Part shown: in pieces, positions 11,016-24,000 of the stretch
How positions within the stretch are numbered: position 1 is the first letter of the stretch
Layout: the number at the start of each line of letters is the position of its first letter
DNA from: Arcuatula senhousia
Taxonomy: Eukaryota > Mollusca > Bivalvia > Mytilida > Mytilidae
DNA: 64,000 nucleotides
NCBI GenBank assembly: GCA_963971305.1
Contig: OZ020308.1
Coordinates: forward strand, 34,625,275-34,689,274
Direction: 5' to 3'
Made by a program: the position numbers and the translations under genes
The notes under the pieces: model-generated
Seen by the model: only the letters and a program-made list of their open reading frames with translations
The model's database searches: none
Told to the model about the DNA's origin: nothing

Positions 11016-11285
11016 TTATTGCAATTTTACAAATTTGGACAATGTATTTATAAGTTGTCCTAGACTGGCTCGGATCGCGTTAAAAGTTCCCATCATTTGA
11101 TTCATAGAGTTGCTAAATTGTGCCATTATTCCTAACTTCTGTTGTTGGGAGTATTGTTGCTGTTGTTGCCGTTGTCCTCCTCCCATTTGCATTTGTTGGT
11201 TAAACATATTGTTTTGTCTCCTTCTTGGATTTGGTTGATATTGGTTACCGCCATTGTATCCCATTCCTCCTTGGTTAGTAAGCAT
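11016..11285 (-). CDS. Gln/Gly/Asn-rich small ORF, possible terminal exon
   Basis: 89 residues from the first Met; the frame is open further upstream to a TAG near 11354, adding a Lys-rich stretch. The first part is low complexity (GGMGYNGGNQYQPNPRRRQ, then Q/M/G runs) and the last ~40 residues (LGIMAQFSNSMNQMMGTFNAI ...) look like an amphipathic helix. I do not recognise a family. The partial duplication of the upstream sequence at 11305-11440 and 11477-11616, with stops in the second copy, suggests the end of a decaying or duplicated gene. It could also be a chance ORF in a Q-codon-rich repeat. Confidence 0.3.
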   Translation of the reverse strand: MLTNQGGMGYNGGNQYQPNPRRRQNNMFNQQMQMGGGQRQQQQQYSQQQKLGIMAQFSNSMNQMMGTFNAIRASLGQLINTLSKFVKLQ

Positions 11286-11304
11286 TAAACTAGCAATTTT
11301 AGCG

Positions 11305-11616
11305 CATGCATCATATTCGGTTGGTTTTATCTTTGTCTTTTTATGCTTCGTATTCTAATGCAAAATCTTTCAATGCATTTTTTCAACTCAAAGCGTCACC
11401 TTGCACCGAATGCTCATCGACGCCATTACTTCCTTTTTTAATATTAAGCATAAACATAGCAATTTAAGCACTTGCATCATATTCGGTTGGTTTTATCTTT
11501 GCTCTTTTATGCTTCGTATTCTAATGCAAAATCTTTCGCTGCATTTTTTCAACTCAAAGCTTCACCTTGCACCGAATGCTAATCGACGCCTTTACTTCCT
11601 GTTTTAGTATCATTTC
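11305..11616. repeat. Tandem duplication, ~172-bp period
   Basis: GCATCATATTCGGTTGGTTT occurs near 11307 and 11477, and both copies continue through CTTTTATGCTTCGTATTCTA and CACCTTGCACCGAATGCT. The duplication covers sequence directly upstream of the Gln-rich ORF on the minus strand. Confidence 0.7.
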
Positions 11617-11819
11617 TCCTTTCCCTCCTTTCATTATCTGTTCGTTTCCCATCATGTCTTGTCAATTTTCCATCTTCCCATTATGTTGGTTTATCACCTA
11701 CCTTCGATTATCCCGTTCAAATCTCCTCCCCTCATATATATTGTGCATAAGCATTGGGGACTGACTGGTCAGACCGAGGTCCATGTTACCTTGAGAATCG
11801 CACTCTTCTTCCCGTAGAT

Positions 11820-12640
11820 TTCATTTTCCTTCGGCACCTTAAGCGCCGCCACTACCTTGCAACTGACAAAACATGATGTCAGAAAGACAAATCTCAACTT
11901 CATCTAAAAGAAATGAAAGTAACAAATGCATCAATGGCAAAAAAAAAGGTAATAAAAAAACTACCGAACTTGAATGATCAATCTCATAGTCCAGAGAAAA
12001 TGACAAACACGAATCAGTCATACCGGAGAACTGGTGGATCGCAATGGTCCTGACTTGGTACAGGCATTTCAAACGAAATGGTGGGTTAAACCAGGTTTTA
12101 TGGCGCCAAAGCTCCCTCTTCCATTGCGATCTTAGGATCCGGTAATGACCATAGAACACAACATAGTTGTGAGACACAATAGGGATATTGAGGTGATCAT
12201 CTCAGTACAGCACACCAGTCAAACACTAATTAAAACAATTTACTATCAAATCTTTTAACTCAATTTTGAACTTTTCTACTAGTGGCTGATAATGAAGAAA
12301 GAATTTTTTTAGTGATCGTATGAGACGTATGAGACGTATTTTCTTATAGCCCTGCTTCAAAAGTTGGTCACGAAGAAACCGGTGTCTGATCAAAAAATCT
12401 GTGAAATGTGGCATATCGAATAAGTTGAGAAATATAAACACCGTATACAGGAGAAGTAGGTATATTGCTCTGTATATTAGGAAAATTAATAATTTGAAAA
12501 TTAAAATCGTCTCGTTTATCGTAAATTTTTGTACTGAGATGACCACCTGGGTCAAATTCGAGGTGCAAATCCAAGAAAGACGTGAAGCAATTAGAAAAAT
12601 GAACGTTTTACGTTCAACAAAATCTACTGTAGGTGAATGA
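11820..12640 (-). mobile_element. Penelope-like retroelement fragment (3' part)
   Basis: On the minus strand, 12574-12368 encodes a piece of reverse transcriptase with LHLEFDPGGHLSTKIYDKRD and a Y-G-V-Y-I-S-Q-L-I-R-Y-A segment, in the same order as the better RT remnant at 54351-54850. Downstream (12230-11820) is the 3' tail block seen also at 24730-25010, 45780-45990, 46950-47060, 53870-54040 and 54930-55195 (landmark GCCATAAAACCTGGTTTAA and TGCCTGTACCAAGTCAGGAC). Frames are broken. The RT type looks Penelope-like, but another non-LTR class is not excluded. Confidence 0.55.
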
Positions 12641-12685
12641 AATTCATGAAAAAGCGACCTTCAAGACTTTGAAAATCGTATAGGG

Positions 12686-13054
12686 GTGTTGTATCAAGAT
12701 ATTCTGAAAGACATTGAAAAGGCAAAGAAAAAAATAAGATTTATTCAAATGCTTAACTCGTCATTTTTGGAACTACTCAATAAATGGGAAATTGAAAAAA
12801 AAAATCATGTAGAAAATATGAAGACATATTCCGACATTCCCAAATCGATTAACGCGATAGAGGGGATGAAAAAAGCACACATTATCGTCTATGATGGAAT
12901 AAGAACAATTATTAACTCTGTCTTGGTGAAAAATGACAAAGTCAAGGAATTACTGAACTTTAGGGGGAGTGTTGTACATATGGATAAGGACTTTAACAAC
13001 AGGTATAAGATAGGATTTAAGAAAGAGGCACCGGGACGGTGTGTTATTCAGTAA
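12686..13054 (+). CDS. Lys/Glu-rich orphan ORF ending in a CaaX box
   Basis: 122 codons without an ATG at the 5' end; an AG at about 12666-12667 (TTCAAG|AC) could be a 3' splice site, so this may be the last exon of an unrecognised gene. The product is mainly predicted helix with alternating charged residues (DIEKAKKKIRFIQ, LLNKWEIEKKNHVENMK) and ends ...APGRCVIQ. C-V-I-Q fits the CaaX prenylation consensus; X = Gln favours farnesylation in known substrates. No domain was recognised. The upstream neighbour is a retroelement fragment, so no partner exon could be proposed. Confidence 0.35.
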   Translation: MLYQDILKDIEKAKKKIRFIQMLNSSFLELLNKWEIEKKNHVENMKTYSDIPKSINAIEGMKKAHIIVYDGIRTIINSVLVKNDKVKELLNFRGSVVHMDKDFNNRYKIGFKKEAPGRCVIQ

Positions 13055-14105
13055 AATGTAGAACACGTGTATAGCTACATTTTGTTTTAAATTTCAAAAC
13101 CTGTAGTTTTACATGTACACACTTATAAACATTTAAAAGATTTTGGTCAGTGTAGTTTAATGTTCATTGTAATACATCAACGTTTTTATGGCTAGTCACA
13201 GAAAAAAGAAAGGTACTTTAGGAAACATTTTATATTTTCTTTTAATCATGTTAATATACTAGTATGTTAACTTGTTAAAATAAAGGACAAAGCCAGCTTT
13301 TTAATCCAAACCTCTGCTTACTTTGAGTAGTTCCCGAGAGATGAACAATATTTACCCGGCACGTAATGTTTTTCTTTTTGTCTTTTCGTCTCCGGTTTTC
13401 TCTTGTTGAACAAATGTTGAACTGAACTTTTATAGATTAAATTTTTACTACAACTATGTTATTTTGCGTTTTGTTTAGGATTTATGAATAGGAGAAAGGT
13501 CGACCCGAAAATCTAGTTTAACCGCGCCACAGTATATGCTCATGTCCTTAGCAAGGAATCCTTGTCAAAGTGTCTGTTTGTCCTAGTGCCCTTTGTGTTA
13601 ATAAGTTCTGTGTGTAGAAATGGATCTTTCTGTGATAAGTTGAGGATTGGTATTGAATGTTATATATTGTGACTTTAGTCTTCGGCCAATTCAAGACTGC
13701 GAGAAGCGACCGCTAGTCACGTCGAACACTGCTGTTTGTCTTCCGCTGTGAATTTTTAGAATTGTCGGTTGTTTTTAATGTAGGTTGTGTCGCGTACACT
13801 TACATGTATTCCGCTCTCATTATCGTGTTTAAGAGTTTAATTATCTTCAAATGTACTTAAAGCTGGTGAGGTCTGGAAAATTGTCACATTCTAAGCTATT
13901 TAAAGAACACTGCATTAGCTTTCGAAAAAAGAAGGATCTTCTTCAGTAGCATAAATTGAATGATCTATCTCTTTTCCTCTTTTAACAATGCCAGACAAAA
14001 TCGTTTTCGATTGGCCTTGTGTACCATTCGTGTATATCTCCCAGTTAGCTTATCATCATCATTTCGTGTTCATTTCATCACCCGTTTATGTTCGTTTAAA
14101 CATTT
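13055..14105. other. No gene seen
   Basis: AT-rich sequence without a recognisable ORF. Near 14050 there is an ATCATCATTTCGTGTTCATT motif shared with the SINE-like repeat tails. Confidence 0.4.
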
Positions 14106-14109
14106 AATT

Positions 14110-14300
14110 TGTTTATCCTGGATTGGGAAACAAGCTTATTGCTTATGAGAATCCCTCTCCAGCTAGCAGTTTGCAAGTGTGGCCTTTGTAGCAACCCCAT
14201 TGAGCTAACTCTTATCGAACTCCACAAAGGGGTCTTAAACGTGCACGTGGCAATATTGCTGTCCACATACACAGGGCAACCTTTTTTGTCCCTTTTTGTC
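14110..14300 (+). repeat. Dispersed repeat family D
   Basis: The block TATCCTGGATTGGGAAACAA ... CCCTCTCCAGCTAGCAGTTT ... CCCCATTGAGC matches, in inverse orientation, 62690-63110. The short ORF across it (14109-14384) is not a gene. Confidence 0.65.
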
Positions 14301-14639
14301 CCGTTTATGCATGTTAATATGACACAATTGCGTTACTTTGAAGCAGTGCAAATTCGACAATATCAGGAAGATGAACATATGTAAAGATAATGAAACTCTT
14401 CATTGACGATAATGAGATGTAGAATACATGTAAGTGTACGCCAATGTGAGTCGGTCAAAATTACATGTACACGTCTGTTAAACTCAACGCTGCAATGTTT
14501 AATTGATTTTAATGACATATTTACATGCACACAATTTGTTGTTCATGACATGATGTAGATATTAGTACCTTTTATTTAAAATGTTGACTCGATTGATATT
14601 CTTTGACAGAGGGTTTTTATTTGCATTCTTTAAGGAGGC

Positions 14640-14835
14640 AAAGATGTTCCAATGAACATTCCAAAGTCAAAATTATTTAAGACAAATTAAGACAAACGAG
14701 AATAACATGAGGAAACAGACAGCACAAAACATACAAAAACTACCGAACAGCACACAGCAACGCAAACATGAGAAGTAGCAAGGGTGAACTTAGGTGCTCC
14801 GGGAGGGTTATCAGTTCTTGTTTTTTAGCTACCAT
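14640..14835 (-). repeat. R1 copy (inverted)
   Basis: Truncated R1 copy with 'ggtgaacttaggtgctccgg' and 'cagcacacagcaacgcaaac' landmarks. Confidence 0.55.
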
Positions 14836-15661
14836 TTGGCTTTAGCGTTACTTATGAATCTGTATTTGACAATATGCACATAAATTAGATACAGTGTAAA
14901 GTTTATTGCCAGCTACATATTGTTTTTTATCGCTTGACAGAGAACAGTATTGAAAAAGATACAACAAAAAATGCTTTTATTCGACATCCTGCTATTTTCC
15001 GTTCTATTTTATACTACTGTGTTGAACATCAGAATTTTCTTTGAAAGAAACAAAGATTTTTCACAAATCATAAATGATCATATATACCCGGGTCCAAACA
15101 CATTGGAACTATAAGTTACAATAAAATACACGCAACATAAATCTTAACAGCAATGACTTCAAACAATAGTGATTTTCAATATCTGGAACAGTGTAACAAA
15201 TAGATAAAATGTACATCAGTCGGCCATAACAATATCAAATTTGTATGAAAGCTAGTCGGCTATTGCTCTGACGCCCTGTTCGTTTATTTCAGAGAAGCTG
15301 GGGTTGTTGGAATCTCGACCTATATAACAGTCCTAATTATTGGTCGTTGATAATTCTGTTAACTGGTCTTCCGTAAATTCATCTGCCTGCGGGTGCCTCA
15401 CTAAAAGATGCTGGTGCATAGTTTTGTTTTCGACGTCGGAAGATGGTATAACCTATAAAACAAATATTCATTTCGAAAATATATAATCAAGATAAAAAAA
15501 AATAAAACGACTGAAAGCTTTAGTAAGCCCTTTATACACATTTGCATACTATGGTTTTACGTGTTCGAAAATTAATTTGTGTCGCTTAGCCTTATTTAAC
15601 AAATATGGCGTAACAAAATAGTTTTTAAAAAAGTGTAAGGAGAAAAAAATTACAATTCGTC
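14836..15661. other. No gene seen
   Basis: AT-rich, non-coding in all frames as far as I can judge; no repeat recognised. Confidence 0.4.
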
Positions 15662-17810
15662 CGACTCACACTATGCCATGTTGGTACTCTATGAAATGTT
15701 ATTTCCCGTGTCGGGTACTGTTATTTCCTAAATTGTGCATCACGTGTTTTTTTTTATATTGATAACCGACACCTAAATTTAACGATTCTGAAGCGAAACG
15801 GTATTGCTAAGCTGTAAAATGGAAAGTATATTACTTTTATGAACATTTCAAATCAAACCTTTAAAAAATTGAAAAGTAAATATGTCTGTGCAAACTTTAA
15901 TTTAATATTTCTTGCTGGGAAATTAGCACATAACTGAAATATTTGATTGATTGTGTCTTAAAAACAAATAAAACAATGACCATGCAATAAATCATGAATT
16001 AAACTACTCATAAAAATCATTTTTCTTCCTTTCTCATGCGTTTTTATATCGACATCAATATTATTTGTTGTGATTTTCAACGATTAGTTGCAGTGGGTAA
16101 CTTTAAAATTGTACTGTTATTTCGCGTGGTAAATGTGGTACGGTACTGTTATTTCTGGTTAGAAAATTTACTATGGTACTGTTATTTCTTGTAAAAGTGA
16201 AACTGATTGTATGCCCTCGCTTAATTATAGGGATTATATAGTGATAGAAATGTACATCCGTTACACCTTTGAGTTACACTTTAATATCAACCACTCAATT
16301 GGTATATATGAAACATTCAAACAATCTGTGTGACCTTATGTAGATGCACATCATTTCTATAATTAAGTCTGATAAATATCTTAGTCGCTCGGTCTTTATT
16401 TGTTATTCACAACGCCTAATTAACCTCTTAATAAATCTCCATTGAACTTTCAATAATACTTAAATGTTAAAATGTGAATATGTACCTTAACTTTCTATTT
16501 GAATATTTTATCTTGTTGGTTATTTTCTTGTTTTTGTTTGTTGTTTTAGGTTGTTGTTTTTATCTTCTGGTTTTTTTTGGGGGGAGGGGGGGGGATTAGT
16601 ATTCATTTGTGATTGGTGATTGGTGGGTCACAGTCTGCTCAAAAGTTCATTATTAATTTGGTACTTTTTCTAATCTGGTCTGCTTTGAGACTGGTCTATT
16701 CAAGGTCCGCTCTAAATTTGGTTTGGTCTGATCTCAGGCGGACCAGGCCTACATAGAACAATCTAGACATAGAGAACCTCTGGTTTACTTTTTAAAGGTC
16801 AACTTTTTTGTTTTGGCTGCGAATCGCAAAATAAGGTTCATGTGCATATGAATTAGTCTTCCACCTCACAAAATTAGGTGCAGTGTCTAGAATATCTAGT
16901 GTTTTTTAGTCCCCTAGTGGCCCTATAGGCGACAGTCGAAAGGGACTATAGGTTCGCACGTTTAGCTGTCCGTCACGCCTCAGTTTTCCGCATTTTTTGT
17001 ACTAAACCCTTGCAGATAATGAACTGATTTTTGGCATGTGAGTCTACCATAACGAATTACAGATCAAGTTCGCGTTTTGATCCGGTCTGCGCATTTATAA
17101 GGGTCCTTTGAACTTTAAAAAAAATACTGAAATTTGTTATCTGCACTTTTTTTTTTATTAACGCTTTAACGCGCTAAATATGACGCTGGTAGGGGGACTA
17201 TGTATTGTTTTGCAACACTCTCAGAATGCTTGTTCAATTGTTAACCATCAATTCTTGCAAAAATTTGAACAAAGTTTTAAGTAATCACATGAAATATCAG
17301 TACCAAACCACAGGAAATAACAGTACCTCATGCATATTTACCACGCGAAATAACAGTACAATTTTAAAATTACCCGCCGCAACTTATCGTTGAAAATCAC
17401 AACAAATAATAGTGATATTGATATCAAAACGCATGAGAAAGAAAGAAAAATGATTTTTATAAAAGGTTCAATTCATGATTTTATGCATGGTCATTGTTTT
17501 ATTTGTATTTAAGAGACAATTATTCAAATATTTCAGTTTATGTGCTAATTTTCCAGCAAGAAATGTTAAATTAAAGTTTACACAGACATATTTACTTTTC
17601 AATTTTTTAAAGGTTTGATTTGAAATGTTCATAAAAGTAATATACTTTCCATTTTACAGCTTAGCAATACCGTTTCGCTTCAGAATCGTTAAATTTAGGT
17701 GTCGGTTATCAATATAAGAAAACCACGTGATGCACAATATGGGGAAATAACAGTACCCGGCACGGGAAATAACATTTCATAGAGTACCAACATGGCATAG
17801 TGTGCGACTA
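15662..17810. mobile_element. 2.1-kb foldback-type element with ~530-bp inverted arms
   Basis: 15662-16200 and 17286-17810 are long inverted repeats of one another. The outer ends read CACACTATGCCATGTTGGTA and its inverse. Both arms contain several GGTACTGTTATTTC motifs (left at about 15713, 16111, 16141, 16173; inverse form on the right). The ~1.08-kb centre has no ORF of note; it holds a G-run near 16575 and a repeat-E copy at 16905-17110. Best explained as a non-autonomous DNA transposon with very long TIRs. Confidence 0.7.
16905..17110 (+). repeat. Dispersed repeat family E, copy 1
   Basis: Starts TAGTCCCCTAGTGGCCCTAT and contains GACTATAGGTTCGCACGTTT and CTGTCCGTCACGCCTCAGTT. Found inverted at 26895-27210, where the end reads GGTAGGGGACTAA. 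Confidence 0.65.
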
Positions 17811-18064
17811 ATAAAAGATATCTTGCCCATAATAGATAATGATCCTAGGCATGAAACGAAAGAAAAACACGAAAGCGACGAACATAAGAAGAATTAATCA
17901 AGTAAGTTTTGAAACAAAATTTGAAATGACTCAATAAATATGCTTGTGAAAAGGATTATTAATTGTGAACATATTTTGATGTGTTCTGTCTTTTCTTTCT
18001 TCTTTGTTTTCTTTTGACAAAATGTTGCGTTCTATTCAAAAATATTCAAAAAACGAATAAGGTG

Positions 18065-21000
18065 CTAGAAATGTATATAACTACTGCTAGATAATACCTT
18101 ATATGTAAGGATACGATCGAATTCTTCTGAGCCCTTCTCAAACCGTGCCATTATCCTTATGTCAGTTCCCGCATATCCAGTTGTTACTGACCCTTCCCAA
18201 ATACCTGAGCTGGTTTGTTCTAAGTGAGTCCATCCTTTACAAGAAACAGCGGCAACATCTAGAGAGTTTGAAATTTCAATCGAAAAATAAACAACTGTTC
18301 TTGAGGCCAACACCCCAGCTTTGGGTGAGAAAAATCCTATATTGTATGCGCGGTCCGTACAAAGCTCCGGAAAGGGTGCCCATCGTATGGAGGGTCGTTT
18401 GGTAGATATTAGTCCATTGTATAGACACTCCGAATCATTATCTTCCTTACTTGAAAACAGTGAAAACAAGTAGTCTCCTCTTCTTGGTAAATTAATTCGT
18501 ACTAGAATCAGATTTCCATTATATGTAATAAAAACGTGTCGCATCATGTTATGAAAGCATGACGTAATTAAATGAAGACGAGGTTGTACCTGGACGCCAT
18601 TAAAATTTTGAAGTTTTAAAGTCACCTCACCGGAAGTAGTACTTTTTATAATGCCATTGACACAGTCAATGAAAATGAGTTTTTCCTTACGACCATAGTT
18701 AGTTATTCCAAGTCGACCATTATTTGCATTTGGGGGAATACAATTACATTTTGGTTCGTTGAGAAAAATAATGAGATATGAACAAACAGATGCATTATGG
18801 GAACTGAAAATTGTATCCTTTTTCATGATGTTAAATATAAAACATCCCTGAAGTGGATTGCTTATCCGAAATGTTATCCTATCGTTGTCGAACCAATAAA
18901 ATACAAAACGTCTGGAAATGTCATCCTGTTCTTCATCGGTGGTGTCTATACTAAAATCATACACGTAGTCGTCTTTAGAACGCTGAAACTCTATCAAAAC
19001 CGAATTATTTTCACAATTTATTTCTGAGCGTTTATGAGAAATAGGCAAAAGTCCACAGATCTTTGTGTCATTGCCTGGTCCCCATTCAAAACGCAGCATA
19101 TTTCTCGGGAACCCTAAAGCTATGGTGGAGTACATATTGTTTTTATCTTTAAGATTGATATTAAAGCAACATACAAGTATATGAACCACAGAAATATCAA
19201 CGTCCATGGCAAATATCTTTAAGAGGCCGTCATCCGGAGCGCTCAATTTCACTTCAAGTAAACCTTTTTCAGTATCGGTTTCCACGTAAGTGTACGACGT
19301 CTTAGATTTATCAAAGCAGAGTCCTTTGTATGTACAAAAACGTGCAGCAAATTGCAATTTTCTTTTCGGTGGAAACGATATTTTTATCGATGTGTTCCTT
19401 GTCGAAAAAAGATCAATATGAAATGAGTCAGGCTTAACCATTTTGAGACTAAGTTCGTTAAAATAAGGCGTACAATATACCATATTTTGCCATTCACTGA
19501 AAGTTACTGGTCTACACAACAACTGCCAATAAGTCTCAGACGGGTAATATAGTGAAATGTGTTCACAAGGGTTTACAAAGAACTGTTTACATATCTGTCG
19601 TCGGAACAAATGTTCGACAGCTCTCGATTTCAAGTACGACGACCCCATAATCAAACAATTGTTGGTCTCCCACCTATGTTTGTCTATTGGATGTGGATCT
19701 ACAAGTTTCCATTGATCTCCATGTAACACAGCGATCAATTGGCTGCTAGACGACCAATTGTTTTCATTGTTCCCTGATGTTAACATTTTGACACGCCCCT
19801 CAATTATTTTGCAATTTATACCAATAAGTCTAAAACAGAAGATGAATAATTGAAGTTATTTACTATGTTCTATTCATTTTTTATCATCATGATTGGTCAT
19901 GATTATCAAAACGTACATATATTTACACCAATGAAGAAATGACTGTTACATTGTATTCGGTCCACGAAGAAATAACACCATTCATGCACGTGGTGGACAC
20001 CCAATAACCAAAATAACGGGTTATTTAGTATATTTATCTCGGGCATTGGTGTTATTTTAAAAAAAAACAAATATGAGCGTCATAACAGGCATTACTTATG
20101 ATTTAACTTGTAAAATCATTTTTAGTAGGAAATGGTGATGATGCGAGTAAAACCTCGACCATTACTTTTCAACAACAATCTTTTCTGGAACAACGATATA
20201 TCGATTTGGTTATGATGAAATATAACAATAGGATTTCTATCTCTTAAATGAGTGCAGATGTTGGTTTGTCATAGAAATTTGTCTTGTCTTCCTTTACCGG
20301 ATTTGACACGACGGGTGTGCTAAAGCAGACAGGAACTGCTTACTCTTCCGGACCACCTGAGTTCAATCTTGTTACGACTTGAGTTCGAGTTGTTGATTTC
20401 CGTTTGGTTGATTTTGTGTTTTGTGTTTCTTCGTGCTGTTTTTTTGTTTTCGTCGTTACCCTTTCAGCTTTTCGACACTTGAATGTCCCATTGGTGCCTC
20501 TTTGCTTCTTGCGTCATCCATATAAAGCACAAATGTTTACAGTCCAAAACCCGTCCAAAGCATTTCGGGTTGACTAGCTATACAGATGGTCAGATCTACA
20601 ATTGGACACACAAAAAACTGACCAAATCGAATTTGAAGTCTAGAAAAATGTACAGAAAACACTGCCAACGTTGTGACAAATACAAATGACAACAAAGTTC
20701 CAGACAATAAATTTTGCTACGCCTTTGCTTATTGCGGTTCCGTACAGAACAATGTACAGAAACACCTGCAAAAAAATTTAGATAGATAAAAACCGGCTGT
20801 CAACAGTATAAACATCGAGAGAGCAAGAAAATAAAAAAAAGACCGTTTTGTTTAATCATACCGTTGTATATAGTATGTTGCTTTAATTTACTTTGCTTGC
20901 AAATGATAGTAAAGCTGCAAGTTTAATGTGATCATTACAAAATAAGCACATGTTGCCATTGTCATACCGTATAAGTTGGTTTTTTTTCGCGGGTATATAA

Positions 21001-24000
21001 TTTTTGCTTTTTTCGCGGTAGTTGGCAACTCGCGAAAATTTAAACCTGCGAAAATAAAATCTCGTATATAGTATATGTAAAGTATATACTCGCATATTGG
21101 TAATCGCTAAAATTGAATTCCACGAAAAAAAATATCCCATTTTAAAGGGATCCGCGAAATTTAGCTTCCGCGAAAAAAAATTAATACGGTAGTTAAACAT
21201 ACCTACATATCCTGTGAAATATGTGGACACTTGGATCGACATGTTCCTCTGATAGCTCCAATCCTAGTAGAGTTTCAGCTTCCTCTATTAAGTTCCTAAG
21301 TTCAGAATTTATAACAACATCAAAGATCAACTTGAGTTTACTCTTTTGGTCGACATATATTTGCTTGTCTTCCAGTCGAATAATGAGTTCCTTCAAAGTC
21401 ATTTTGTTATTCGCCTACAAAAAAGATTTTTTTTTCAAAACTTGTAAACTAAATCTATATACAAATGTATAAGCCGTGCATATTTTCTCAAGCGACCTGT
21501 AAATGAAATAGTTAACTTTAACCCCATGTACCTGCACAGTTTTACATACGTGTGCATTATTACATACGTATGTAATTTTAAAACTTACATCACCTCATGA
21601 CCAGATGTAAATCTTTATGACTGTGTAAATTAACAATATTAAATTTTGTGCATGTAAACGCAATTCATACAAATACATAGCTCCATTTTTCCCTTCCTAT
21701 GCCCCTTGTGACCTTGACCTTAAAGCTTTTTACTCCAGAATCCATATGTATCTTTCTTGCATCATAAGCTCTACGACGTGTAAGTTTTATGAAATTATAT
21801 CAAGGCGTTTATAAGTTATGCATGGGAAACCAATATTACTCTACAATATCAAAGTTTTTCTAAACTTATGACCTTGACTCTTGATTCCTCGAACACAATT
21901 GGCATCTTTCATACACCATAACCTAAAACGCGTATTTCAGGGTAAAATTATGTTTTGAGAACCAATATCACCTTTTTTAAGTTTTTCATAACATGTGACC
22001 TTGGCCTTTGACCTTTTTACCCAAAAGCTATAGACTTCTTTTTTAATTCTTAGGCCGAAAGCTACAATTTAGATTTGGGGAACAAACCAGATAGAAGGTC
22101 GGATGGACGTTAAGCAAAAGTCCATATAAGTCAAAAGTGTATGTTTAGAACGGCGCTGAGACAAAAGAGCATGGTTTAAGTTGCACCCATTCACATTTAA
22201 TCTTTTGACACTTAAAAGATTATAAAGTTGTTGTATTACTACATTGTTCTGTATATGTTTGTTGTTTGCTTGTTTTATGTCCAGTCAGCAATATTACAGT
22301 GATAATCAGGTCAAGAACTGATTGAATCTACTAATTGAGTTGTGTGACCAACTAGAACACAGCAACTATAACACAAACCCATGCATGTCATGTAAAAATG
22401 GCTAATGTACGACCACAAACAAGAAGAAAAACGAATTAACTCACAAGACAGGCCAATATACCATCAACGCACCATTTTACCGGTATATAAGACTAATGCA
22501 CCCAGCAAGTGACAAAAGCCTACCCCGATATTTCGCATTTTCTGGAACCCATACCTATGTCATTGTGACTTACAATGAAGAACCCTTGCCTGAAATAAGG
22601 TCATACTAGTTGGAGCACTTACCTGTCTTGGATATAGCCAACACTTACCCAGTTTCACATAAGCAACCCTCATCTGTCGAAAATACAATGTAGAGTTTTG
22701 GTTGAACCTACACACACTGGGAGAGAAAACCTGAGTTTGTTGGGAAATAAAGGAGCTGTAAATTCTGAAGACCATTATGACAGGGCTTCATTAGCAAATT
22801 CTGGGGTACAATTCACATACCAGTATATGTATAGTTCATATTGCATGTATTGATTCAGTCAACTCTTTTGAATTAATTAAAGAAAATACACACTAAGCAT
22901 AAAACTCATGTAAATGCTTAGCAAATTTGCTTATACATACGTGTGTAAATTTGCACATGTGTATATTTACATACGTATGTATAATTTGTGCATGTAAATG
23001 AGGCTTTTGATAGTAAATTAACACTATTATAAAATATGAACGTTGTTTTTTGTACCTTGCACATGCATCATATAATCCGACACATTAAACATTTCTTTAA
23101 AGCTCAGATAATATTATTTTTCCTTTTTTTAATAAACTTTTAAAAAATGTTTATACTTACATCTACGATATCATGTTCAATTTTACAATCCAAGCTACAT
23201 GTATATGGAAGAGGTAATGGAATACCATTCTTATTCATATGAATAGGAGATGAAGTTTTTAAACCCATGTCTTGAGCTTCTTGTAAGACATCAACGTCCG
23301 GGGTTTTTGAAAATAAATCTTTTCTTACTCGCTTTTTGTACTGATCCAGAATAAAATACATCTCACTGTCATCAAAATTTATTCCGTCGTCCCTTTCTTT
23401 AGTGTTATCATCACTTTTTAATTCATTTTCATTTTCTTTTTGCTGTATATATTATGTATTGCCTCTTCGATATTTTCAGAGGTTTTAGGTTCCCGCGTTT
23501 CATTATCCATTCTGTCTTTGTCGTCTGCAAATTTGTCACACTCGATAATTACGTCATTTCCTGTTTCGTCATTTTCACTTTCTTCGATTTCACTGACGTC
23601 CCTGGCTAATCTTTCACTGCATTCCGACAAAGAAACAACCAAAATGTCGGTCGAGCTCGGAGGGATGTTTTCTATGAATTCACCTTCATCAGCGTCAATT
23701 GCTACGTCATTACAATCGCTCTTATTAACACAATCAATGTACGAAACATCCTCAGTGATAAATCCTAAATTTGGCGCAATGGCAAAATGTAAGCCAGATT
23801 CGGAAACCAAAATTCTATTGTCGTGACCTTTAGGTGTTGTCTGTTCATTTTCTTTTTCAAGGTTATCACCAACGGTCGTAACCAAGACCTGTAATTATAA
23901 AAGCATATACCACTTACATATATTGATAGCTAATCGTTTTCTCATGTTGACAATATCTCAGTACTTGACAGCATATGAAGATAAAAGGTTTAATTTTATT

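Noticed and set aside
20883..21242. 119-codon minus-strand ORF
   Set aside because: It crosses a palindromic MITE and overlaps the real KY exon in another frame.
22560..22775. 71-codon minus-strand ORF between KY exons
   Set aside because: No similarity to the transglutaminase-like or KY region, and exons 2 and 3 already join in phase without it.
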